DNA of 64,000 nucleotides. Source: Vibrio sp. 10N.286.49.B1. GTDB lineage: Bacteria > Pseudomonadota > Gammaproteobacteria > Enterobacterales > Vibrionaceae. This document shows positions 50,178 through 57,736 of this stretch, piece by piece (position 1 is the stretch's first letter; every line of letters begins with the position of its first letter). The notes under the pieces are model-generated. The model made no database searches, was not told where the DNA came from, and worked only from the letters and a program-made list of their open reading frames with translations. The stretch covers positions 135,018-199,017 of the forward strand of contig NZ_MCUW01000015.1 in assembly GCF_002873335.1 (NCBI RefSeq). Reading direction: 5' to 3'. The translations under genes and the position numbers were made by a program.

Positions 50178-50864
50178 ATGACAACACTGACATGGCATGA
50201 CGTCATTGAAAAAGAGAAACAACAGGCGTACTTTCAGCAGACGCTTTCGTTTGTAGAAAATGAAAGAGAATCTGGCAAGACCGTTTACCCTCCCGCCAGC
50301 GATGTATTTAACGCATTCAAATTTACTGAGTTTAGTCATACAAAGGTAGTGATACTTGGGCAAGACCCTTATCATGGCCCTCATCAAGCCCATGGCTTGT
50401 GCTTTTCGGTGCTACCTAGTGTAAAAAAGCCGCCGTCTCTTGTGAATATCTATAAAGAATTGGCGCAAGATATCGATGGTTTTGAGATTCCTTCTCATGG
50501 CTTTTTGAAAAGCTGGGCCGATCAAGGCGTATTATTACTGAATACAGTGCTTACCGTGGAGCAAGGCCAGGCTCATTCTCATTCGAAAGCGGGCTGGGAA
50601 ACCTTCACTGATCATGTGATTGAATCGCTCAACACCGATGGAGAGAATATTATTTTCTTGCTGTGGGGAGCACATGCACAGAAAAAAGGCATGATAATCG
50701 ATCGACAGCGGCACCATGTGCTGACTGCGCCACATCCGTCTCCGTTGTCGGCACGTCGTGGTTTTTTTGGTTGCCAACATTTTTCTCAAACGAATCAACT
50801 ACTGAGTTCGATGGGTAAAGATCCAATTAATTGGCAGCCTAACCTGGTTGGTAGTGAGGGGTAA
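50178..50864 (+). CDS. ung: Uracil-DNA glycosylase
   Basis: Ung removes uracil from DNA. The 228-residue protein has the catalytic water-activating motif [21 protein letters not shown] near residue 60, [17 protein letters not shown] near 120, and the His motif [15 protein letters not shown] near 185. Length and motifs are those of family 1 enzymes. Its start lies next to a hairpin that could restrict translation. Confidence 0.97.
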   Translation: MTTLTWHDVIEKEKQQAYFQQTLSFVENERESGKTVYPPASDVFNAFKFTEFSHTKVVILGQDPYHGPHQAHGLCFSVLPSVKKPPSLVNIYKELAQDIDGFEIPSHGFLKSWADQGVLLLNTVLTVEQGQAHSHSKAGWETFTDHVIESLNTDGENIIFLLWGAHAQKKGMIIDRQRHHVLTAPHPSPLSARRGFFGCQHFSQTNQLLSSMGKDPINWQPNLVGSEG

Positions 50865-50950
50865 TCGCTGGTTTTTCGAGCATAGTCAAAGCATGAACTT
50901 GGAAACTCTTATACACTTATTAAGAATGTGGAATTAAGGGAGAGAAGGCG

Positions 50951-51502
50951 ATGATGATCGAAAGGATAAGACGCGAGCACGGCTATATGGTCCGTTTGCT
51001 CGCCATATTGAATCGTAAATTACATTTGTTAGAGCGCGAAGAGCCCATCAATTACTCTCTGATCAAAGAGATAGTGACCTACCTAACCGTGCATTCAGAG
51101 AAAGTGCATCATCCTAAAGAAGATATTCTTTACCGCTATTTCATTGAGCATTACGGACATCAGGGCACCATATCGAATCTTGAGGCAGAGCATCATGATC
51201 TGTCGGAGAAAACGCATGATTTCCTCGATATCGTTGAAATGATCTTGCAAGATGCGGTCGTGCCACATGAGATTTTTGCCAATCGCTTGTCTGAATTTAT
51301 TCGTAACCAAAAGCAGCATTTAGACCTTGAAGAACAATCAGTATTGCCACTCATCGATAAGATGTTTTCAACAGAGGATTGGCAAGTGGTTGAAGCGTTG
51401 TGGACCGACGCTGATGATGACCCCGTGTTTGGTGACACTATTGCTGACCGATACAAGCAATTGGCTGAACGGGTGCGACAGAATGAGTTTGAAAGCGTGT
51501 AG
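50951..51502 (+). CDS. Hemerythrin-like (HHE) domain protein
   Basis: The 183-residue helical protein has the HHE cation-binding pattern: IRREHGYMVRLL (His near residue 7), YLTVHSEKVHHPKEDILY, LEAEHHDLSEKTHDF and QKQHLDLEEQSVLPLIDK. These His/Glu residues are placed like those that bind a di-iron centre in hemerythrins, so iron or oxygen/NO sensing is likely. The exact function is unknown. The ribosome-binding site is AAGGGAGAGAAGG. Next to it is the TonB2 operon on the opposite strand. Confidence 0.85.
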   Translation: MMIERIRREHGYMVRLLAILNRKLHLLEREEPINYSLIKEIVTYLTVHSEKVHHPKEDILYRYFIEHYGHQGTISNLEAEHHDLSEKTHDFLDIVEMILQDAVVPHEIFANRLSEFIRNQKQHLDLEEQSVLPLIDKMFSTEDWQVVEALWTDADDDPVFGDTIADRYKQLAERVRQNEFESV

Positions 51503-51554
51503 CTTAGGTATCGAGATCTGAAAGTAGCGGTATTGATAATAATAAGATCATCGT

Positions 51555-51592
51555 AAACGACAAAGGCATCGCTAGCGATGCCTTTGTCGTTT
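51555..51592. terminator. Perfect 38-bp palindrome between hemerythrin and TonB2 operon
   Basis: The sequence equals its reverse complement with 19-base arms and no spacer, between two convergent genes. It should form a strong stem at the 3' end of either message. A TTT run follows on one strand. Confidence 0.85.
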
Positions 51593-51617
51593 CGGTAGGT
51601 TTTTATAATGATTGAAT

Positions 51618-52805
51618 CTATTGAGTCATTTGATCCAGATAGTTGAGCCAATCTGCTGTTTGCGTCGTTGGTTTTGCTTTATGGGCGCTTTCGGCAAGTG
51701 TCTTCGCAGTAGCGTATTGTTTCAATCCCACATAGGCACGGATTTGCAGCAATTGCTTTTCTTGCAACGTAAGCCCTTTGACTTTATCTAACGATTGTAA
51801 GGCTTGCTTAAAATCACCCTGTTGCATTTCTAGTCGTGATACTTGTTCATAGTATTTAGCATTGAGACGAGCGGCTGCTAACCATGAGGTCTGTGCGTGC
51901 GTCCATTCTCTCGCCATTTGCCAATGTGTCGCTTGTTTGACGATGGTATCGACGTCAGTGTCACTGAGTTGTAGATCGCGATAGAGGTGTGCTGATTTCT
52001 CAGGGATCCCTTGCTGAGCATAAAGCTGCGCCATACTAAGTTGCATCGTATCCGGAATGTCAATGCCTGCTCGCTTGGCGGAAACGAGCGTGGCGAGAGC
52101 CAGCTTATATTGCTTGGTTTGCATGTAAAGCGCACTCAGTTGTTGCCACCACATCATTTTTTCGGGTTGCAAGGCAAGCAGCTTTTGACTCGTAATGATT
52201 GCGCTTTTTAGGCGAGATAGTTGCAGCTCGGCACTGAGTTGTAAGCTAAGAGGTTGCAGCTTTGGCGTGCTATCTAGGCGATGATATTGATTAATCGCGG
52301 CCAGTAGTGGCGTCCACTGTTGCAGCAAGTAATGGGCTCGAGCCTTGTTAAGCCAAGCCGTTGTTACCTGTGCCTTTGGGATATCAAATGTATCTGCCGA
52401 TCTGACCAAGCGCTCAAAATGAACTAACGATTGCTCTGCCTTGGTTTCCGACAATAACAATTCGGCTAACATACGCTCGGTTTGCCAGCCTTGATCGTCC
52501 TTAAAAGCTTGCGTGTTCACGGCGATTTGCAATTGCTTGATCGCAAGGTCGGTTTTATCAGCTTGCCAATAATAGATACCGAGCATCCTTGCGACGTAAG
52601 CCTTATCGTAACTTGCTGATGGTTTGAGTTTTTCGAGTAACGCGATAGCCTCTGTAAGCTTTTCTTGTTGCTCAAGTTCATAAGCCTTGGAGACTTGGGT
52701 TGCCGTTCGCATACCAAGCTCTTGTTTTGCCACTGCCACTTGGCTAAACGAAAATGATAAGCAGCATGTAAGGAGGAGGCTTAAATGAGTCAGTCGTTTT
52801 TTCAT
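51618..52805 (-). CDS. TPR-repeat protein of the TonB2 operon
   Basis: This 395-residue exported protein (signal MKKRLTHLSLLLTCCLSFSFSQVAVA) is built of helical tetratricopeptide-like repeats such as LTEAIALLEKLKPSASYDKAYVARMLGIYYW. It is the last gene of the TonB2 cluster and starts within four bases of the tonB2 stop. A TPR gene at the end of the operon is also found in V. cholerae (VC1543 type). Its role in iron uptake is not known; a periplasmic adaptor is possible. Confidence 0.85.
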   Translation of the reverse strand: MKKRLTHLSLLLTCCLSFSFSQVAVAKQELGMRTATQVSKAYELEQQEKLTEAIALLEKLKPSASYDKAYVARMLGIYYWQADKTDLAIKQLQIAVNTQAFKDDQGWQTERMLAELLLSETKAEQSLVHFERLVRSADTFDIPKAQVTTAWLNKARAHYLLQQWTPLLAAINQYHRLDSTPKLQPLSLQLSAELQLSRLKSAIITSQKLLALQPEKMMWWQQLSALYMQTKQYKLALATLVSAKRAGIDIPDTMQLSMAQLYAQQGIPEKSAHLYRDLQLSDTDVDTIVKQATHWQMAREWTHAQTSWLAAARLNAKYYEQVSRLEMQQGDFKQALQSLDKVKGLTLQEKQLLQIRAYVGLKQYATAKTLAESAHKAKPTTQTADWLNYLDQMTQ

Positions 52806-53428
52806 TGGTTTAACTTAAACTCCAATTTGACCGTTTGCCCAACTCTTGGTTGTGCATTGCCATTGACCATCATTGGCTGATATTTCCATTGTTTCAGCGC
52901 TACCATCGCTTCTCGTTCGAACATCCGCTTTGGATTGGCCTCAACGACTTCGATATCACTTGGACGACCATTGACGTCAATGGTGAATGACATCACAACA
53001 TAACCTTCAACATTGCGCTGTATCGCACGACGTGGGTAGCGTGGCTCTTTCCGATGCAACGGCATGACCTGCTGGTTACGACCAATATCCGGTACGCTAG
53101 GGGCGTTCATTGCCACACCCGCAACCTGAGTTGATATGGCAATATTAGGCAGTTGAGGTGACGTCGGGGTTTGCACACTCGAGCTTTGTGAGCTTTGCTC
53201 TACCACTGCCGCTGAAGGTGGTGTCGCCGGCATCTTTGGCGGTTCAGGCAAAAGACGAGTGCGTCGTGCCGTTTCGCTATCCGGTTCAGTCATGACTAGA
53301 TCGTAACTTAGCCTTGCTGATTCTTCAGGTTTAGACTTTGGACCGATGTCGATCATCCAGCTCATAAAAGAGAACAGAGTGAAGGCCAGCGACATTGCTA
53401 AGGGGATACTCAACAAAATGCGAAGCAT
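52802..53428 (-). CDS. tonB2: TonB2 energy transducer
   Basis: TonB2 transmits the proton-motive force to outer-membrane receptors. The 208-residue protein has an N-terminal membrane anchor (LLSIPLAMSLAFTLFSFMSWMI), a Pro-containing linker and a C-terminal TonB domain with EPRYPRRAIQRNVEGYVVMSFTIDVNGRPS. It is shorter than TonB1, as usual for TonB2, and sits in the conserved order ttpC-exbB2-exbD2-tonB2. It overlaps the next gene by four bases. Confidence 0.93.
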   Translation of the reverse strand: MLRILLSIPLAMSLAFTLFSFMSWMIDIGPKSKPEESARLSYDLVMTEPDSETARRTRLLPEPPKMPATPPSAAVVEQSSQSSSVQTPTSPQLPNIAISTQVAGVAMNAPSVPDIGRNQQVMPLHRKEPRYPRRAIQRNVEGYVVMSFTIDVNGRPSDIEVVEANPKRMFEREAMVALKQWKYQPMMVNGNAQPRVGQTVKLEFKLNQ

Positions 53429-53832
53429 TACGGGCTCTCCGTTGCGAGGGCTATCTTGGTTACCCCGGCACCTTTTGCGCTGTCCATGACCTGTACAACG
53501 GTACCATTGAAGGCATGTTTATCGGCTTGAATGACCATTGACGCATTAGGTTGTTCAAGCAATAGTTTTTCGATAGTCGCTTGCACGCGTTCTACATCCA
53601 CGCGACGTTTATCAATGAATACATCGTTATTCGCGGTAATGGCGACAAATATCCCTGCATCCTTTTGACTAACCGCATGGCTGGCTTGTGGACGATTCAC
53701 GTCCACGCCTGATTCACGGACAAAAGAGCTAGTGACAATGAAAAAGATCAGCATGATGAACACAATGTCGAGCATTGAGGTCATATCAATGTTGGCTTCT
53801 TCTTGTTGTTTTTTTCGGTGGCCAAGTCTCAT
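53428..53832 (-). CDS. exbD2: ExbD2 proton-channel subunit
   Basis: ExbD2 forms the proton channel with ExbB2. The 134-residue protein has a single membrane helix MLDIVFIMLIFFIVTSSF, starting with the essential Asp, and a periplasmic domain (residues 45-134). It overlaps exbB2 by four bases and tonB2 by one base, so the operon is tightly coupled. Confidence 0.93.
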   Translation of the reverse strand: MRLGHRKKQQEEANIDMTSMLDIVFIMLIFFIVTSSFVRESGVDVNRPQASHAVSQKDAGIFVAITANNDVFIDKRRVDVERVQATIEKLLLEQPNASMVIQADKHAFNGTVVQVMDSAKGAGVTKIALATESP

Positions 53833-54404
53833 GTATTATTCCTTATGGGATGATGGCTTCCCATGTGTTGGTCACTTCTTAATAGTTGCTCTAACTGAAA
53901 CAAATTCTTGTTGCTCCATTTCTGGATGCGAGAAAACGCGAGCATGCCCGATAGGGCGGCAACCATACCGGCCATAGTTGGAATCGTCGCCATGGAGATG
54001 CCCGCCGCCATGAGGCGTGGTTGAGCGCTACCTTGTGCAGCCAGTGTGTCAAAAACAGTGATCATACCGGTGACTGTGCCTAAAAGACCTAGCATTGGGC
54101 ACAGCGCTAGTAAGCATTTTAGAAGGTTAAGGTTCTGCTTCAGTTGGTTTTCTGCATCACTTAGGATCGCATCTCGCTGCATGCGAGCGTACCAAGAAAA
54201 ATGGTCAGTACGTTGCGACCACTTTTTTGTCCAATCGCGTTTTTGTACTGGGAACGCTCGCGAAAAATAGATAATTCGCTCAAAGGCGACGACCCAAAAG
54301 ACCACGACAACAGCCGCTAGCCACCAAAGAATGGGGCCACCTTGGTTCATAAACTGGCTCAGGTGTTCTGAGCCAGGAAGCCAATTGGTCAGATTATGCA
54401 GCAT
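53829..54404 (-). CDS. exbB2: ExbB2 proton-channel subunit
   Basis: The 191-residue MotA/TolQ/ExbB-family protein has three membrane segments, including ILWWLAAVVVVFWVVAFERIIYF and the double stretch LLGTVTGMITVFDTLAAQG with MAAGISMATIPTMAGMVAALSG. It works with ExbD2 and TtpC. The start overlaps the ttpC end by 11 bases, showing close coupling. Confidence 0.93.
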   Translation of the reverse strand: MLHNLTNWLPGSEHLSQFMNQGGPILWWLAAVVVVFWVVAFERIIYFSRAFPVQKRDWTKKWSQRTDHFSWYARMQRDAILSDAENQLKQNLNLLKCLLALCPMLGLLGTVTGMITVFDTLAAQGSAQPRLMAAGISMATIPTMAGMVAALSGMLAFSRIQKWSNKNLFQLEQLLRSDQHMGSHHPIRNNT

Positions 54405-55737
54405 AGCTCGCTCTCTGTTCGGTAGAGTGGACTTCTGCTTGCTCAGCGACTAAACCGACACTTTGGCGTTCCAATATATTCCGAATAGACTCTGATTTTG
54501 AGCTCAGAAGGTTATGAGCCAGTAACAGTGGCATCGCTGTGATCAAGCCGAGAACGGTCGTTACAAGCGCCATTGAGATACCGCCAGCCATGACACGCGG
54601 TTCGGCATTACCAAACTGAGTGATCACTTGGAAGGTTTCAATCATACCGGTTACGGTACCCAGTAAACCAAGCATTGGTGCAAGTGCCGCAATCAGTTTT
54701 AGCATACTTAAGCCACGCTCTAGGTGCTGCTGTTCATCCATAATGGATTCCAGAAGGCGGAGCTCTAGTGCCTCGACGTTCATCTTTTTATCGCGATTGT
54801 AAACACTTAACACGCGGCCCAGCGGGTTGTCGGTCGGTGTCTCGGGACTTTTTAGTTGTTTGCTAATTTGTTGCTCAATTCGAACTAATACGACCGCGCG
54901 ATATAACGCGATGATCAAACCAACAAGGAATAATCCCGCAATAATCTTACCGACAATGCCACCGTGCTCAAATCGTTGAGCTAGGGTTGGATTTTCGGCT
55001 AATTGCTTGTAGATATCCCCGCGGCTTGGATCGATCACGACAGGGATTTGGCCATTGACGATACTCTCGGCGTTATCAATGGTTGAAACCGAGCTAGGGA
55101 GTCGAGGGAAGTCGCTTGCAAGTTGACCGTCCCAATCAATAGGGCCCTGTTTAGCTAGCAATGCGAAGTTACCAAGGCGGAGCGCTTTTATCGTGGTAAT
55201 TTCACCGTTACCAGTGACAAATGGAACATCAATATTGGCATAGGTGCCACTGCTGGCTATCTGAGCATTAAATGCTTGCCATAATGCGGTGAGTTCTTGG
55301 ATTGACGGTAGTGTTTTCGCCGCAACAATGTTCTCAATATCGGCACGTTGTGGTGCTTGTTCACTGTTGGCGACGGACGTTTCCAACTCAAGTTGCAGCT
55401 CTTTTGCTGATTGACGAACGACACCAAACAGTTCACCTAAGCTGCCCGTTTCAAGGTGTAGCTGTTTTTGTTTTTCCGCCAGTGTCTTTTCATTATTTGA
55501 AAACTGCGTACTGAGAGACTCAATAGATGCATCGAGCTGGCGCTTACGTTCAGTAAGCTGTTTGCGTTTGGCTGTAAGCGTTTGCTCGTCTTTCTTAAAC
55601 TGAGCTTCACGTGCGGCATTGTGTTGTTGCTCTTGCTTTTGGGCTGTCTTAGCATCACTTGTTAGCGTATTAGCAGCGAAAGTAAGGTGTGAGACGCTGA
55701 ATGAAAACAGCGCAATCAATAAGGTCAGGTAACGCAT
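54394..55737 (-). CDS. ttpC: TtpC, TonB2-associated ExbB-like protein
   Basis: TtpC is required for TonB2-dependent iron transport in Vibrio. The 447-residue protein has a signal peptide, a long coiled-coil periplasmic region (residues 30-110, heptad-like EEKK patterns), and a C-terminal MotA/TolQ/ExbB domain with LLGTVTGMIETFQVITQFG and GISMALVTTVLGLITAMPLLL. Its order between DUF3450 and exbB2 matches V. cholerae and V. vulnificus. It overlaps the DUF3450 stop by one base. Confidence 0.93.
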   Translation of the reverse strand: MRYLTLLIALFSFSVSHLTFAANTLTSDAKTAQKQEQQHNAAREAQFKKDEQTLTAKRKQLTERKRQLDASIESLSTQFSNNEKTLAEKQKQLHLETGSLGELFGVVRQSAKELQLELETSVANSEQAPQRADIENIVAAKTLPSIQELTALWQAFNAQIASSGTYANIDVPFVTGNGEITTIKALRLGNFALLAKQGPIDWDGQLASDFPRLPSSVSTIDNAESIVNGQIPVVIDPSRGDIYKQLAENPTLAQRFEHGGIVGKIIAGLFLVGLIIALYRAVVLVRIEQQISKQLKSPETPTDNPLGRVLSVYNRDKKMNVEALELRLLESIMDEQQHLERGLSMLKLIAALAPMLGLLGTVTGMIETFQVITQFGNAEPRVMAGGISMALVTTVLGLITAMPLLLAHNLLSSKSESIRNILERQSVGLVAEQAEVHSTEQRASYAA

Positions 55738-56504
55738 TAGCTAGGATCCTTGGCAAGAGAAACCGGAAGTGTCATCAGGCTTGGTGAGGCTTGTTTGTTC
55801 GCGATTGCAAACGCTTGGTCGATATGTGAAGCAAGTGAGGCATCAGTGCTGACCCAAGTGCGTTGACGATTGTCCCATGACCAATATTGATTCCTATCCA
55901 GGCTACGGGCGACTAATGATAAGCGACCTAGATAAAGCTGCTCGGCTTCGATGCCATCGCCGACATTGATGCGTGAACGATAGCTGCCCAGTTTAATGCC
56001 ATAATCCATCTCGATCTGATAAGCCTCTAAGATGCGACGATACTTTTCTGCATCGCTGACATCCGCTTGGGGCATAAGAGACTTTAATTCTTCTAAGCGC
56101 GCTAAGCGGGCGTCAATACGAATGGGTTTATCTTGTTGGATGTGAGTCTCTAACCCACTAAGCATTTTGTACATTAGTGGTACAACACCTTGGCGGGTAT
56201 CACTGATTTGCACGAGTTGTGTGTTGATACTTGTCAGTTCTTGTTGTTGGTTATCGACGACGGATTGCAAGTGACGCTCGTATACTTCAAGGTTGGCGAT
56301 CTCTTGCTCAAGAGCGGCAATTTCAGAGCTCAGCTCAAACGCCTTGTCGCTACTGGTATTGATGCGTTTTTGGCTTTGTGTGCCTTGAGTAATAGTTTGA
56401 GCCTCAACATTTCTTGCGGTGTTGAGATCATTGGCCAAAGCTTGCCCATTGATAGCGACCAATGATAAGGAGCACAATGCGGCGTGAACGAGCGTTTTGT
56501 TCAT
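55737..56504 (-). CDS. DUF3450 protein at the head of the TonB2 operon
   Basis: The 255-residue exported protein (signal ALCSLSLVAINGQALA) has a long coiled coil at residues 45-125, then a mixed C-terminal domain with YRILEAYQIEMDYGIKLGSYR. DUF3450 is commonly encoded first in TonB2-type operons next to TtpC, but its function is not defined. It is likely a periplasmic partner of TtpC. Confidence 0.9.
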   Translation of the reverse strand: MNKTLVHAALCSLSLVAINGQALANDLNTARNVEAQTITQGTQSQKRINTSSDKAFELSSEIAALEQEIANLEVYERHLQSVVDNQQQELTSINTQLVQISDTRQGVVPLMYKMLSGLETHIQQDKPIRIDARLARLEELKSLMPQADVSDAEKYRRILEAYQIEMDYGIKLGSYRSRINVGDGIEAEQLYLGRLSLVARSLDRNQYWSWDNRQRTWVSTDASLASHIDQAFAIANKQASPSLMTLPVSLAKDPS

Positions 56505-56931
56505 TTCAATAACCTGTTGCTTTCGAATAGAAAGGGAAAATGAAAAATAAAGTTACGGATTTTATGTCGTCTAACACATAAAACTAAAATAATGGCCGTA
56601 CCGACAACATGCATTTAGACCTTTATGTCTAATCGAGATGAATGGATTGTCGTCAGTAACGTAATCAAAAAATGAAATACGGCCTCTCAATTACAGTGCA
56701 TACAGTAATTTATGTATGATTTTATACAATTACATTCTTCATGGTTACTGTCAGCCTAGGACAATAACATGAGTGCACTTGTGGTTAAAATTGAGAGCTC
56801 ACATTGTATGGCAAATTGGGTGATAAATACAATGCAAATGAGAGTGATACTCAATCATAATGTGTATGTGGCGCTCATTCTTATTTTAAATGGGTATGCG
56901 TGCACGGTACAAAGGTTTGTTCGGTATGCCG
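56505..56931. other. Long upstream region of the TonB2 operon
   Basis: This 427-base gap carries the promoter region of the TonB2 operon. A Fur-box candidate lies at 56836-56855 and an 18-base inverted repeat (TTAGAC-N6-GTCTAA) at 56615-56632. If transcription starts near the Fur box the 5' leader would be about 330 bases. An open frame on the plus strand at 56769-57020 runs into the reductase gene antisense and is not supported. Confidence 0.55.
56836..56855 (-). promoter_or_regulatory. Fur-box candidate upstream of the TonB2 operon
   Basis: Read on the minus strand, ATTGAGTATCACTCTCATTT matches the Vibrio Fur pattern AATGANAATNATTNTCATTT at 14 of 17 defined positions. The long distance to the first gene (about 330 bases) is unusual. 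Confidence 0.55.
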
Positions 56932-57681
56932 CTAAGTACGACTTTTATTCTGAGGGCAGCCCTGACAATAGGAACCATCACGTCGTCGATAGTGCATGCA
57001 GCATGAACGACGCTGAATGAATAACTCGCCATCATGGGATACATCAAGGCGGCCAAACCGAGATAGAGGAAGGGCGAGTAATTGCTGCCAATGCGCAAGT
57101 TCGTGAGCAAAGGTGGCATGCAGTTTATTTGAGGCGAGCCGGTTTGACCCTACCCTATGTTTGAGACCACGAAGCAGCATCTCCATTACGGTGTCAGCGA
57201 GCAGTTTCTCTCTGGTTGCAGGGCTCATTCGACAGACCTCGCCCAATTGATCGGCTAGATTGCTTAACAACTTGGTCAACTCCTGGGCCGCGAGTTGTTG
57301 ACGTTGGTGTTGGTCGCCGGCTGTCCACTCATCCTCTACGAAGTCAAAGGTGCCGACGACACCAGATTCGGTGTTTAACCCCTGCTTCATGCTGCTTAGT
57401 TTAGGAACGACATCTGAATAATAGGTTGCGATAAGGGCAATCGTGACAGGCTGCCAGGTGAGCATAGCCCACGTTCGAGTTTGCCAATAAATGGCACCGG
57501 CTTCAGGGTGGGCCTGCTGCCAATAAGAGTAGAGCGTAAGAATCTCAGTACTTGATTCAGAGTCGGGTCTTATCGCATTAACACCCTCGCTCAATGGTAT
57601 GAGCAAAGGGGAGACTTGTTGTGAGATATGTGTCAGGCCTTGTAGGTGTGACACATTTTCAATGGTGAGTGAGCTATGCAT
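56932..57681 (-). CDS. Ferric-siderophore reductase, FhuF-like
   Basis: The 249-residue protein ends with the FhuF-type iron-sulfur motif C-C-x10-C-x2-C: Cys at about 227, 228, 239 and 242 in RRSCCMHYRRRDGSYCQGCPQ. This binds a [2Fe-2S] cluster used to reduce ferric iron from hydroxamate siderophores in the cytosol. The rest is FhuF-like by eye, with weak similarity. It follows the siderophore receptor gene by 55 bases on the same strand, so both are probably one transcript. The substrate siderophore is unknown. Confidence 0.85.
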   Translation of the reverse strand: MHSSLTIENVSHLQGLTHISQQVSPLLIPLSEGVNAIRPDSESSTEILTLYSYWQQAHPEAGAIYWQTRTWAMLTWQPVTIALIATYYSDVVPKLSSMKQGLNTESGVVGTFDFVEDEWTAGDQHQRQQLAAQELTKLLSNLADQLGEVCRMSPATREKLLADTVMEMLLRGLKHRVGSNRLASNKLHATFAHELAHWQQLLALPLSRFGRLDVSHDGELFIQRRSCCMHYRRRDGSYCQGCPQNKSRT

Positions 57682-57736
57682 TCTTCCCCTAAACTAAAGT
57701 ACTCCAACCGCTGTTGACGTACTTTTCTATGATTGA

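Noticed and set aside
56769..57020. Open frame of 83 codons on the plus strand upstream of the FhuF-like gene
   Set aside because: Half of it is antisense to the C-terminal Cys motif of the reductase, it lacks a good ribosome-binding site, and the protein has no recognisable features.
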